From Bacteroidia bacterium (GTDB lineage Bacteria > Bacteroidota > Bacteroidia > Bacteroidales > Bacteroidaceae), in the NCBI GenBank assembly GCA_009929715.1, contig RZZX01000008.1, forward strand, positions 1 to 51,743: 51,743 bases of DNA, written 5' to 3'. Below the pieces are notes generated by a model. That model was given only the letters and a program-made list of their open reading frames with translations, had not been told where the DNA came from and made no database searches. The first letter of the stretch is position 1. Each line of letters opens with the position of its first letter. A program made the position numbers and the translations under genes. Positions 27,047 to 35,123 of the stretch are shown piece after piece.

Positions 27047-27059
27047 CTCTACAAGTATG

Positions 27060-28154
27060 ATGGAACATCCTGAGAATAATGAAGAATATAAAGGATTGGC
27101 AGTTAACAAAGGTATCGAACAGCCCTCATCGGTTAATCCTTATCTGAAACGTAAGCCAAAGAAACGTCTGTTTACCGTGGCAGACTATGTAGAGGGCATT
27201 GTCAAGGGGAATATTACTATTCTAAGTCAGGCAGTGACCTTGGTGGAGAGTGTGAAACCTGAGCATCAATCTATTGCTCAAGAGGTGATTGAGAAGTGTC
27301 TACCTTACTCCGGCCGTTCTATCCGTGTCGGTATTAGTGGGGTACCCGGAGCAGGTAAGAGCACCTCTATCGATGTGTTTGGTTTGCATGTGCTCGAAAA
27401 AGGAGGGAAGCTGGCTGTTTTGGCCATTGACCCGAGTAGCGAACGTAGTAAAGGAAGTATTTTAGGGGATAAGACCCGTATGGAGCAATTGTCCGTACAT
27501 CCGGCCTCTTTTATCCGTCCTAGTCCGTCGGCTGGTTCACTGGGTGGTGTAGCGCGTAAGACACGTGAAACCATTATTCTCTGCGAAGCAGCCGGTTTCG
27601 ATAAAATTTTTGTGGAGACAGTTGGTGTCGGTCAGAGTGAGACAGCTGTGCACTCGATGGTCGATTTTTTCTTATTGATCCAGTTGGCTGGTACGGGCGA
27701 TGAGCTTCAGGGCATTAAGCGTGGCATCATGGAGATGGCCGATGGCATTGTGATCAATAAGGCCGATGGCAGCAACATCGATAAAGCCAAGTTGGCTGCA
27801 GCGCAATTCCGGAACGCTTTGCATCTATTCCCGGCACCCGATTCCGGTTGGACACCCAAAGTGCTTACTTATTCCGGCTTTTACAACCTTGGCGTGAAGG
27901 AGATCTGGGACATGGTGTATGAGTATATGGATTTTGTGAAGGCAAATGGTTACTTCGATTATCGTCGGAATGAGCAAAGTAAATACTGGATGTACGAGAG
28001 TATCAACGAACAACTTCGTGATAGCTTCTACCAAAATGCTCAGATCGAACAGATGCTCGGCGAAAAAGAACAGCAGGTACTGAATGGCAATTTAACCTCG
28101 TTTGTAGCGGCTAAAAAGTTGCTCGATACTTACTTTGAAGAGTTGAGGAAATAA
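27060..28154 (+). CDS. MeaB, methylmalonyl-CoA mutase-associated GTPase
   Basis: G-protein chaperone that loads and protects the adenosylcobalamin of methylmalonyl-CoA mutase, the enzyme of succinate-propionate conversion in Bacteroidales. From ATG 27060 it has 364 residues. The P-loop is GVPGAGKST (about 95-103), followed by LAIDPSSERSKGSILGDKTRM, ETVGVGQSE (G3 region) and NKADGSN (G4). The C-terminal helical dimerisation arm runs from about 290. Two further ATGs lie just upstream in frame (27033 and 27057); 27060 gives the N-terminus MEHPENNEEYKG that I expect for Bacteroides homologues. The mutase subunits are not in this window. A very strong terminator follows. Confidence 0.93.
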   Translation: MEHPENNEEYKGLAVNKGIEQPSSVNPYLKRKPKKRLFTVADYVEGIVKGNITILSQAVTLVESVKPEHQSIAQEVIEKCLPYSGRSIRVGISGVPGAGKSTSIDVFGLHVLEKGGKLAVLAIDPSSERSKGSILGDKTRMEQLSVHPASFIRPSPSAGSLGGVARKTRETIILCEAAGFDKIFVETVGVGQSETAVHSMVDFFLLIQLAGTGDELQGIKRGIMEMADGIVINKADGSNIDKAKLAAAQFRNALHLFPAPDSGWTPKVLTYSGFYNLGVKEIWDMVYEYMDFVKANGYFDYRRNEQSKYWMYESINEQLRDSFYQNAQIEQMLGEKEQQVLNGNLTSFVAAKKLLDTYFEELRK

Positions 28155-28174
28155 AATAGATTCGGAAAGAATGG

Positions 28175-28225
28175 GATTGAGCTTTATCTAAGAACTTGTT
28201 CTTAGATAAAGCTCAATCTTTTTTA
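28175..28225 (+). terminator. Very strong terminator after meaB
   Basis: A perfect 21-bp inverted repeat (28175-28195 and 28198-28218) with almost no loop is followed by a T run starting at 28219. It isolates meaB from the ATPase/DUF4435 operon. Confidence 0.9.
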
Positions 28226-28240
28226 TTAGGGCTGTACATA

Positions 28241-28336
28241 ACAACTTTTTCAGTCACAAAAGGAAGAAAATGACAACGTTTTCAGTCGTGAATAATAAAA
28301 TGAAACAACTTATTTAGTCACTAATCTCTAAAAGTG
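28241..28336. repeat. Degenerate 32-bp direct repeats, three copies
   Basis: A 17-bp core occurs at 28241 (ACAACTTTTTCAGTCAC), 28273 (ACAACGTTTTCAGTCGT) and 28305 (ACAACTTATTTAGTCAC). The copies start exactly 32 bp apart; the remaining 15 bp of each unit diverge apart from being A-rich. Three copies on one face of the helix suggest protein-binding sites. Confidence 0.7.
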
Positions 28337-28358
28337 ACCACCATTTCCAAGATAAGTC

Positions 28359-28440
28359 AAAGCAGTGCTTTATCACTCCTAAAGCAGTGCTTTATCACTC
28401 CTAAAGCGGTGCTTTATCATCCCTAAAGCAGTGCTTTTTA
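28359..28440. repeat. Palindromic tandem repeat, 22-bp period, 3.7 copies
   Basis: Units begin at 28359, 28381, 28403 and 28425 (the last one is cut at 16 bp). Each carries the perfect 13-bp palindrome AAAGCAGTGCTTT (one change in the third copy) plus a linker resembling ATCACTCCT. Copies 1 and 2 are identical. The period and the palindrome-plus-linker design match the array at 9006-9103, although the sequence is unrelated. Confidence 0.9.
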
Positions 28441-28577
28441 AAAGTTCTATTTTTAGAAAAGCTTCACGTTCCATTTTTTTTATGTCACACGAGTCGTTCG
28501 GATAAAGAGAGACTTGGTTATTTCGCTGACTGGGTGTAATTATCGGCTTAAAAAATCCTTTTGTAGCAGATTCTTGT

Positions 28578-28585
28578 TATATTTG
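28578..28585 (+). promoter_or_regulatory. ATPase operon promoter, -7 element TATATTTG
   Basis: An exact TAnnTTTG element 32 bp before the ATPase start, about 140 bp downstream of the repeat arrays. Confidence 0.6.
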
Positions 28586-28617
28586 CCTATTGCATACTGA
28601 ACTTAAAGCAGATTATC

Positions 28618-29475
28618 ATGGAAAAACAGGCGCATTATATCCGACGGATCGAGATCCAAGGACTTTGGAAGAAATATGATATTGCATGGGACTTACGTCC
28701 CGATGTGAACATCCTTTCGGGCATCAACGGGGTGGGGAAGACCACCATTCTGAACCGTTCGGTGGGTTATCTGGAACAACTTTCGGGCGAGATCAAGAGT
28801 GATGAGAAGAACGGGGTGACGCTCTTCTTTGATGATCCGCAGGCTACCTCTATCCCTTATGATGTGATCCGGAGTTATGACCGCCCGTTGGTGATGGGCG
28901 ATTTTACGGCAAAGATGGCCGATAAAAATGTGAAGTCGGAACTCGACTGGCAGCTCTATCTGTTGCAACGCCGGTATCTAGACTATCAGGTGAACGTGGG
29001 CAATCGGATGATCGAACGCTTGGCGGCCGAGGATGAACAGATCAGGCAACAGGCGGCGCTGCTCTCTCTGTCGAAACGGCGCTTTCAGGATCTGATCGAT
29101 GATCTGTTTAGCTGTACGCGCAAACGGATCGACCGCAAACGGAACGATATCGCATTTTATCAGGATGAGGAGTTGTTGATGCCTTATAAACTGTCGTCGG
29201 GTGAGAAGCAGATGCTGATTATTCTGTTGACGGTCTTGGTGCAGGATAACAAACCGTATGTGCTGTTTATGGATGAACCGGAGGCATCGCTCCACATTGA
29301 GTGGCAGCAACGGCTTATCGGGATGATCAGGGAACTGAACCCGCATGTGCAGATTATCTTGAGTACACACTCGCCGGCGGTGATTATGGAGGGGTGGCTC
29401 GACACGGTAACGGAGGTGAGTGACATTGCAACCACGGCAACTGGTCTTGAGGGTCAAAAGAGAGAAGGAGAGTAG
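28618..29475 (+). CDS. AAA/ABC-type ATPase, partner of a DUF4435 protein
   Basis: SMC/OLD-like ATPase with a short middle region. The 285-residue protein has Walker A GINGVGKTT (35-43), a central helical region (about 100-180), the ABC signature LSSGEKQ (192-198), Walker B VLFMDEPEASL (Asp219, Glu220) and the switch STHSP (249-253). These residues are all intact, so it should hydrolyse ATP as a dimer. No membrane segment is present. The DUF4435 gene begins 5 bp after its stop and must be co-expressed. ATPase plus DUF4435 is the layout of the PARIS anti-phage system (AriA/AriB), but this ATPase seems shorter than typical AriA, and the genes sit in core-looking DNA. Defence is therefore an inference, not a demonstrated assignment. 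Confidence 0.85.
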   Translation: MEKQAHYIRRIEIQGLWKKYDIAWDLRPDVNILSGINGVGKTTILNRSVGYLEQLSGEIKSDEKNGVTLFFDDPQATSIPYDVIRSYDRPLVMGDFTAKMADKNVKSELDWQLYLLQRRYLDYQVNVGNRMIERLAAEDEQIRQQAALLSLSKRRFQDLIDDLFSCTRKRIDRKRNDIAFYQDEELLMPYKLSSGEKQMLIILLTVLVQDNKPYVLFMDEPEASLHIEWQQRLIGMIRELNPHVQIILSTHSPAVIMEGWLDTVTEVSDIATTATGLEGQKREGE

Positions 29476-29479
29476 GCGT

Positions 29480-30475
29480 ATGGCAACCCATTTGGTACAT
29501 AACCTCACTTCATCGTACTTTACAGCAGCGCATAAACTCTATTCTAAAAAGGTGCGGAAGCGTATTTTGGCCTATGTAGAGAGCTATGACGATGTGGCTT
29601 TCTGGCGAGCTTTGTTGGAGGAGTTTGAGAATGAAGAACGTTATTTTCAGGTGATGCTGCCTTCGGCCGATTCGCTGACGAAGGGGAAGAAGATGGTGCT
29701 GATGAATACGTTGAATACAGATGAACTGGGCAAGAGCATGATAGCGTGTGTGGATAGTGATTATGATTTCTTGTTGCAAGATACCACGTACACGTCGCGC
29801 AAGATTAATGAGAATAAGTTTATCTTTCAGACCTATGCGTATGCCATTGAGAACTATCAGTGTTTTGCTGAGGGCTTGCATGAGGTGTGTGTACAGGCTA
29901 CTCTGAATGATCGGAAGGTGTTCGACTTTGAGGTGTTTCTGAAACAGTATTCGGAGATGGTTTATCCGCTCTTCTTGTGGCATCTGTTTTTCTATCGGCA
30001 GCGAGATACGAATACGTTCCCGATGCACGAGTTTAATAACTATACCATCGTACATGATTTCTCCATTCGGCGTCCGGAACAGTGCTTGGAGCAGATCCGC
30101 AAACGGGTGAATGGGAAGTTGGCGGAATTGAGACGGATGTATACCGATAGATTAGATGAGGTGGAAACCACAGGAAGGGTGTTGAAGGAGCTTGGCTTGC
30201 AACCTGAAACGACGTATCTCTATATGCAGGGGCATCATATCATGAATAATGTGGTGCTGAAGCTCATACAACCGGTTTGTACGGTGCTTCGCCGTGAACG
30301 GGAAGAGGAGATCAAACGGTTGGCCGAGCACGATGAACAGTATCGGAACGAGCTGACGTGTTATCAGAACAGCCAGGTGAATGTGGAGATTATGCTTCGG
30401 AAGCATCTTGTTTATAAGCGGATGTACCATTACGAGTGGTTGTATCAGGATTTGGAAGAGGCATTGAAAAAATGA
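29480..30475 (+). CDS. DUF4435 protein with TOPRIM-like active site
   Basis: From ATG 29480 the product has 331 residues. Near the N-terminus it shows the TOPRIM pattern: a glutamate at the end of a strand (LAYVESYDDVAFW, Glu34) and an acidic pair after the next strand (IACVDSDYDFLL, Asp92 and Asp94). The family motif YAYAIENYQCF follows (about 119-129), and the C-terminal half is helical and charged. TOPRIM domains cut nucleic acids with Mg; in PARIS the DUF4435 subunit is the toxic nuclease released by the ATPase. The frame is open upstream to 29420, overlapping the ATPase gene, but the ATG at 29480 is cleaner. It is followed 44 bp later by the MscS-type gene. Confidence 0.85.
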   Translation: MATHLVHNLTSSYFTAAHKLYSKKVRKRILAYVESYDDVAFWRALLEEFENEERYFQVMLPSADSLTKGKKMVLMNTLNTDELGKSMIACVDSDYDFLLQDTTYTSRKINENKFIFQTYAYAIENYQCFAEGLHEVCVQATLNDRKVFDFEVFLKQYSEMVYPLFLWHLFFYRQRDTNTFPMHEFNNYTIVHDFSIRRPEQCLEQIRKRVNGKLAELRRMYTDRLDEVETTGRVLKELGLQPETTYLYMQGHHIMNNVVLKLIQPVCTVLRREREEEIKRLAEHDEQYRNELTCYQNSQVNVEIMLRKHLVYKRMYHYEWLYQDLEEALKK

Positions 30476-30519
30476 ATAGAGAAAATAAGTGAGTATAAAA
30501 ATTAGGTTATAGAAGTAGA

Positions 30520-31851
30520 ATGGTAATAGAAAAAGGTCTTTCGGCTGTGGAGAGTGTAGTGAGTGAAGTACCGGCTTTCGGACAGGTAGTGATGGAGAAG
30601 GTCAACGGGGTGTTAATGGATTTAGGTTTGTCGGCTTACTGGGCTGGAAAGTTCGACAACTTTATCGTATTGGCTTTAATTATCGGGGTGGCTTTCTTGG
30701 CCAATCTGGTGTCACAGCATGTTATTTTGAGGGCGGTGGCCAAGCTCGTAGGGCAGACTAAAGCAACTTGGGACGATATCGTGTTCGATCATAAAGTGAT
30801 GGTGCATGTAAGTCGGATGGTAGCTCCTATTGTGATCTATTTGGTTATTCCTATTGCTTTTCCAGATCATGGCGATTCGGAACTTCTCGATTTTTTACGT
30901 AGACTCTGCCTGATTTATGTTGTGGCAGTCTTTTTACGTTTTATCGGAGTGTTCTTTACGGCTATTTATCAGGTTTATAGTGAGAAAGAGCAGTTTCGTG
31001 ATAAGCCATTGAAGGGGTTGTTACAGACGGCTCATGTTATTCTCTTTTGTATTGGACTGATTGTCTTGATCAGTATTTTGATCAATCAGAGTCCGTTGGT
31101 CTTGCTTACCGGATTGGGCGCATCGGCGGCTGTGTTGATGTTGGTCTTTAAGGATACGATCATGGGATTTGTGTCGGGCATTCAGCTCTCTGCCAATAAC
31201 ATGTTGAAGGTGGGCGACTGGATTACGATTCCGAAATATGGTGCCGATGGAACCGTGATTGAGGTCTCGCTGAATACCGTGAAGATTCAGAATTTCGATA
31301 ATACGATTACCACCATACCGCCTTATCTCTTGGTAAGTGAGTCTTTCCAGAACTGGGATGGGATGACGCAGTCTGGTGGGCGACGCATCAAACGGGCTAT
31401 CTATATCGATATGCAGAGTGTGCGTTTCTGTACGCCTGAGATGCTGGCTAAATTTCGCAAGATTCAGTTGTTGAAAGGCTATATTGATGAGACAGAAGAG
31501 GTTCTCAGACAGTACAATGCAGAGAATGAGATTGATAATTCGGTGTTGGTCAATGGGCGTCGGCAAACCAATATCGGGGTGTTCCGAGCTTATCTGACGA
31601 ATTACCTGAAGAGCCTGCCTACGGTGAAGCAGGAGATGACCTGCATGGTGCGTCAGTTGCAGCCCACCGATAAAGGAATTCCTCTGGAACTCTACTTTTT
31701 TGCCGCTACTACAGCATGGGTGCCGTATGAGGGGATTCAAGCCGATGTGTTTGATCATATTTTGGCTATTATTCCAGAGTTTGATTTAGCGTTGTTCCAG
31801 AATCCTACCGGAGCGGACTTTAAGGCGCTGGGGAGAGTGGGAGAGAAGTAA
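30520..31851 (+). CDS. MscS-family mechanosensitive channel, YbdG-like
   Basis: Inner-membrane channel that opens under membrane tension. The 443-residue protein has about five hydrophobic segments (about 45-65, 95-115, 125-150, 165-190, 195-220). The pore-lining helix is GLGASAAVLMLVFKDTIMGFVSGIQLS. The beta domain with KVGDWITIPKYGADGTVIEVSLNTVKIQNFDNTITTIPPY and GGRRIKRAIYIDM closely resembles E. coli YbdG rather than MscS itself. A cytoplasmic C-terminal domain follows. It lies 44 bp downstream of the DUF4435 gene and may be read through from that operon; no separate promoter was found. It ends at a bidirectional terminator. Confidence 0.93.
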   Translation: MVIEKGLSAVESVVSEVPAFGQVVMEKVNGVLMDLGLSAYWAGKFDNFIVLALIIGVAFLANLVSQHVILRAVAKLVGQTKATWDDIVFDHKVMVHVSRMVAPIVIYLVIPIAFPDHGDSELLDFLRRLCLIYVVAVFLRFIGVFFTAIYQVYSEKEQFRDKPLKGLLQTAHVILFCIGLIVLISILINQSPLVLLTGLGASAAVLMLVFKDTIMGFVSGIQLSANNMLKVGDWITIPKYGADGTVIEVSLNTVKIQNFDNTITTIPPYLLVSESFQNWDGMTQSGGRRIKRAIYIDMQSVRFCTPEMLAKFRKIQLLKGYIDETEEVLRQYNAENEIDNSVLVNGRRQTNIGVFRAYLTNYLKSLPTVKQEMTCMVRQLQPTDKGIPLELYFFAATTAWVPYEGIQADVFDHILAIIPEFDLALFQNPTGADFKALGRVGEK

Positions 31852-31868
31852 AAGAAATACGTTATAAA

Positions 31869-31906
31869 AAACGCCCCAAAGAGAGTTGACTCTCTTTGGG
31901 GCGTTT
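31869..31906. terminator. Bidirectional terminator between the MscS gene and nagB
   Basis: Perfect 17-bp arms (31869-31885 and 31890-31906) with a TTGA loop lie between convergent genes. The T run is best on the minus strand (A run at 31866-31871), serving nagB; plus-strand transcripts also meet the hairpin. Confidence 0.85.
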
Positions 31907-31931
31907 GACCTATTTTATCTGAGGCTGTGAT

Positions 31932-32744
31932 TTACTTAATCAGTGTTTCCGGATTTAAGAAATCGGCTTCAATATCTTTGAAGTAGCGGTAAGTACCCAC
32001 TTTCAATTCGTTGGTTGCTGCGTCGTCACATACGATAAGGCCTTTTTCATGCATTTGTAGCGCACTGATGGTCCACATTTGAGTGATTGAGCCCTCTACT
32101 GCATGGTATAGTGCACGCGCTTTGTTGTGTCCATTTACGATGATCAGTACCTCTTTGGCCGACAGAACGGTGCCTACGCCAACAGTCAGCGCTGTTTTAG
32201 GAACTTTGTTGATGTCATTGTCGAAGAAACGAGAGTTAGCGATAATGGTATCGGTAGTCAACGTTTTTTGGCGCGTACGAGAAGTCAGTGAAGAGCCCGG
32301 CTCGTTGAACGCAATGTGTCCGTCCGGTCCGATGCCACCCATGAATAGATCGATGCCACCATAAGATTTAATTTTCTCTTCATAACGGGCGCACTCTGCA
32401 TCCAAATCATCAGCATTGCCGTTGAGCAGGTTGGTGTTCTCTGGTTTTATGTCGATATGACTGAAGAAATTGTTCCACATGAAAGAGTAATAACTTTCCG
32501 GGTGTTCTTTTGGCAAGCCAACATACTCATCCATGTTGAAGGTTACCACGTTCTGGAAAGAGACGATACCTTTGTTGTTCAGGTCGATTAAAGCTTTATA
32601 CATACCCAGTGGAGAAGAACCGGTTGGGCAACCGAGCACAAATGGTTTCTCGGGGGTTGGGTTGGCAGCTTTTATTTTAGCAGCGACGTAATGTGCCGCC
32701 CACAAAGATATGGACTGATAGTCCGGCTGAATGATAAGTCTCAT
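31932..32744 (-). CDS. Glucosamine-6-phosphate deaminase
   Basis: Converts glucosamine-6-phosphate to fructose-6-phosphate and ammonia, feeding amino sugars into glycolysis. The 270-residue protein shows all catalytic residues at the same numbers as E. coli NagB: Asp72 (NMDEYVG), Asp141 and His143 ([11 protein letters not shown]), and Glu148. The phosphate loop [10 protein letters not shown] lies at 40-49. Length equals the family norm, and no extra domain is fused. It lies upstream of a shared terminator and 46 bp downstream of the flavodiiron gene on the same strand; that neighbour has no obvious link. No NagA or amino-sugar transporter is nearby. Confidence 0.96.
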   Translation of the reverse strand: MRLIIQPDYQSISLWAAHYVAAKIKAANPTPEKPFVLGCPTGSSPLGMYKALIDLNNKGIVSFQNVVTFNMDEYVGLPKEHPESYYSFMWNNFFSHIDIKPENTNLLNGNADDLDAECARYEEKIKSYGGIDLFMGGIGPDGHIAFNEPGSSLTSRTRQKTLTTDTIIANSRFFDNDINKVPKTALTVGVGTVLSAKEVLIIVNGHNKARALYHAVEGSITQMWTISALQMHEKGLIVCDDAATNELKVGTYRYFKDIEADFLNPETLIK

Positions 32745-32790
32745 AACTCAAATGTTTTATAATTAGGTTAATAAATCGTGTTTGTATAGG

Positions 32791-33984
32791 TTAGTGTTTC
32801 TTTAACCTCTCTGCCATAGCTTTGGCTAGGTGCAGGCATTGGTGATAAGTTACCTCATTCATAGCCTGCTTCATCTCTACCGGATCGCCCACTAGCTCTA
32901 GCTTGCTCTTTTCGGCAAACTCGGCCATGCGTTTCACGGCGGCACCTGCCCAAGTATATGAACCAAAGTAGCCCAAGTAACGTCCTTTGATTTCGCGAAT
33001 AAGGATCTTCGAAAGGAGAGATTCCACTTCGGGGAAGATCTGGTTGCTGTAGGTGGGGCTGCCGATGATCAAGCCTTTGTATTTAAAGATATCGGCTATG
33101 ATGTACGACGGATGGCTTTTGCTGACGTTGTGCAGGACAATGTTTCGAACCCCTTGTGCCGAAAGTTCGGAAGCAATGGTTTCGGCCATCTGTTCGGTGT
33201 TGCCATACATGCTACCGTAAGCGATCACGACACCGTCTTCGGCTTCATACCGACTCAGACGGTCATAGATACCTACCACTTTGGCAATCTGTTCTGTCCA
33301 TACCGGACCGTGCGTAGAGCAGATCGCTTGAATAGTGAGAGTGCCCAATTTCTGCAATGCTTTTTGGACCGGGCTACCGTATTTCCCAACAATGTTGGAG
33401 TAATAACGGACCATTTCGTCCCAGTACTTATCAGTGTTGATACGTGTATCCATAAATCCACCGTCCAATGTGCCGAAACAGCCGAACGCATCGCCAGAGA
33501 ACAAGATGCCATCGGTCTCATCGAACGTCATCATGGTTTCCGGCCAGTGTACCATCGGAGTGAGGTAGAAACGCAGTTTGTGGTGCCCTAAGGCTAAGAA
33601 ATCGCCATCCTTCACCAGATACTGTTCGCCCGTTACACCATAGTAACCCTCGATCATGCCGAAAGTCTGCTTGTTGCCCACAATGACAATGTCCGGGTAG
33701 TGCTGTTTGATGAGGCGGATAGAGCCCGAGTGATCGGGTTCCATGTGATTAATGATTAAATAATTGATGGGACGGTCGCCAATGATGCACTTAATCTTTT
33801 GAAGATAGACTTCAAAATAGCAGATATCCACCGTATCGACTAGCGCTACCATCTCATCATCGATCAGGTAAGAGTTGTAAGAGACGCCGTACGGTAATGG
33901 CCACAAGCCTTCAAAGCGGTGTTTGCTCCGATCATTCACGCCCACATAGTGCACTTGGCCTTTGATTATTGTTTTCTGTTCCAT
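32791..33984 (-). CDS. Flavodiiron protein (FprA family A-type flavoprotein)
   Basis: Reduces oxygen to water or nitric oxide to nitrous oxide, protecting an anaerobe. The 397-residue protein has a metallo-beta-lactamase-like diiron domain (about 1-250) with HMEPDH (80-85), a later His in VHWPETM, and the Asp of SGDAFGCFG. A flavodoxin domain follows (about 255-397), with the FMN loop YGSMYGNTEQMAE and the stretch GSPTYSNQ. All ligands expected of an active diiron site appear present. There is no rubredoxin domain, so an external donor is needed. A possible -7 element (TACCTTTG, 34107-34100 on the minus strand) inside the end of the radical SAM gene could give it its own message. Confidence 0.93.
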   Translation of the reverse strand: MEQKTIIKGQVHYVGVNDRSKHRFEGLWPLPYGVSYNSYLIDDEMVALVDTVDICYFEVYLQKIKCIIGDRPINYLIINHMEPDHSGSIRLIKQHYPDIVIVGNKQTFGMIEGYYGVTGEQYLVKDGDFLALGHHKLRFYLTPMVHWPETMMTFDETDGILFSGDAFGCFGTLDGGFMDTRINTDKYWDEMVRYYSNIVGKYGSPVQKALQKLGTLTIQAICSTHGPVWTEQIAKVVGIYDRLSRYEAEDGVVIAYGSMYGNTEQMAETIASELSAQGVRNIVLHNVSKSHPSYIIADIFKYKGLIIGSPTYSNQIFPEVESLLSKILIREIKGRYLGYFGSYTWAGAAVKRMAEFAEKSKLELVGDPVEMKQAMNEVTYHQCLHLAKAMAERLKKH

Positions 33985-34088
33985 TTTTTATCTGTTTTTA
34001 GTTTGTTACATTTATCTTTTTGAGGAGCCTTAACGAGATACAAGCTTGCTGTAAACCAGTTATGCTCATCCGATGCGTGTAGCCAACA

Positions 34089-35054
34089 TTAGTCAGTTGC
34101 AAAGGTAGCTTTTTTTTCCGAATCCGGATACTTCCTACCTTGATATGCACCTCTTTCTTTCATCCTTTTTTGTACCTTAGCCACAATCTCATGGTTTTTT
34201 AAGCCCCAGTCCGGTGCGATCAAAAGGTTTTTGGGAGATTGCGAGACGAAACGTTCCACCACGATATCTGGGCGGAGATGTTCGAGGTAATCGATCACTA
34301 AATCGATATACTCTCCAACCTCTGCATACAAATGAAAATCTTCGGGATTTTGTTCATACTCATGTGCTAACCGTGTGCCGCGAATGAGCTGAAGTTGGTG
34401 TAGCTTGAGGGTCGTTAGCGGAAGAGCCGATAGTTGGCCGGCTTGTTGGATTATCTGCTGCCCGCTTTCGCCAGGGAGTCCCAAGATGACATGACCGCCG
34501 GTGATGATTCCAGTTTCTGCTGTACGGGTTACTGTTTCAATAGTCTCTTCGTAGGTATGTCCGCGGTTGATTCGTTGCAAAGTTTCGTTGTGTGTACTTT
34601 CAATGCCGTACTCCACCATCAGAAAAGTCTGTCGGTTAAGTTCAGTCAGATAACTCAGTAAGTTGTCCGGCATGCAGTCCGGTCGGGTGCCTATAACCAG
34701 CCCCACCACACCATCTGTTTGCAGCGCTTCTTCGTACTTTCGTTTCAGAGCTTCCACATCAGAATAAGTATTGGTATAAGCCTGAAAGTACGCCAAGTAG
34801 CGCATATCTGGATACTTATGAGCAAAGAAACGTTTGCCCTCTTCCAGTTGTGTCCGAATACTTTTCTCTGTTCGGCAATAGTCGGGGTTGAATGTTTGGT
34901 TGTTGCAATAGGTGCACCCGCCCCAACCTTTTGTTCCGTCTCGGTTGGGGCAAGTGAACCCAGCATTCAGGGATATTTTTTGGACCTTATACGGAAAATG
35001 ACTCCGTAAGAACGTCGTGAAATCGCGGTATAAAGGCTTTTCGTTGGTCGACAT
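34089..35054 (-). CDS. Radical SAM protein, TIGR01212/YhcC family
   Basis: Iron-sulfur enzyme that cleaves S-adenosylmethionine to start radical chemistry; the substrate of this family is not established. In the 321-residue protein the cluster cysteines are Cys35, Cys47 and Cys50 in the family-specific spacing (FTCPNRDG then GGCTYCNN). The barrel follows with GTRPDCM (about 122-128), MVEYGIESTHNETLQRINRGH, and GGHVILGLPGES. Length matches the family. A -7 element, TAATTTTG, lies on the minus strand at 35086-35079, predicting a short leader of about 20 nt. The LytTR gene upstream runs in the same direction with a 69-bp gap. Confidence 0.92.
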   Translation of the reverse strand: MSTNEKPLYRDFTTFLRSHFPYKVQKISLNAGFTCPNRDGTKGWGGCTYCNNQTFNPDYCRTEKSIRTQLEEGKRFFAHKYPDMRYLAYFQAYTNTYSDVEALKRKYEEALQTDGVVGLVIGTRPDCMPDNLLSYLTELNRQTFLMVEYGIESTHNETLQRINRGHTYEETIETVTRTAETGIITGGHVILGLPGESGQQIIQQAGQLSALPLTTLKLHQLQLIRGTRLAHEYEQNPEDFHLYAEVGEYIDLVIDYLEHLRPDIVVERFVSQSPKNLLIAPDWGLKNHEIVAKVQKRMKERGAYQGRKYPDSEKKATFATD

Positions 35055-35078
35055 CGCACATCTATTTTAGTGAATCGA

Positions 35079-35086
35079 CAAAATTA
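35079..35086 (-). promoter_or_regulatory. Radical SAM gene promoter, -7 element TAATTTTG
   Basis: Exact TAnnTTTG match on the minus strand, 24 bp before the start codon. No clear -33 box. Confidence 0.45.
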
Positions 35087-35123
35087 CTAAAAAGTTGCGA
35101 GATAGCGGGCATACCCTGCCGAC

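Noticed and set aside
28359-28440. Possible CRISPR array or plasmid-type origin iterons
   Set aside because: No spacers of CRISPR size, no cas or replication initiator gene nearby; a tandem palindromic repeat describes it better.
31021-31758. Long open frame (245 codons) antisense to the MscS-type gene
   Set aside because: It is the mirror of a well-conserved coding sequence; the protein it would encode is rich in His, Arg, Leu and Gln with no recognisable domain, as expected of an antisense shadow.
32745-32790. Own promoter for nagB in the 46-bp gap
   Set aside because: No TAnnTTTG element is present on the minus strand; nagB may be read from the flavodiiron gene promoter or use an element I cannot recognise.
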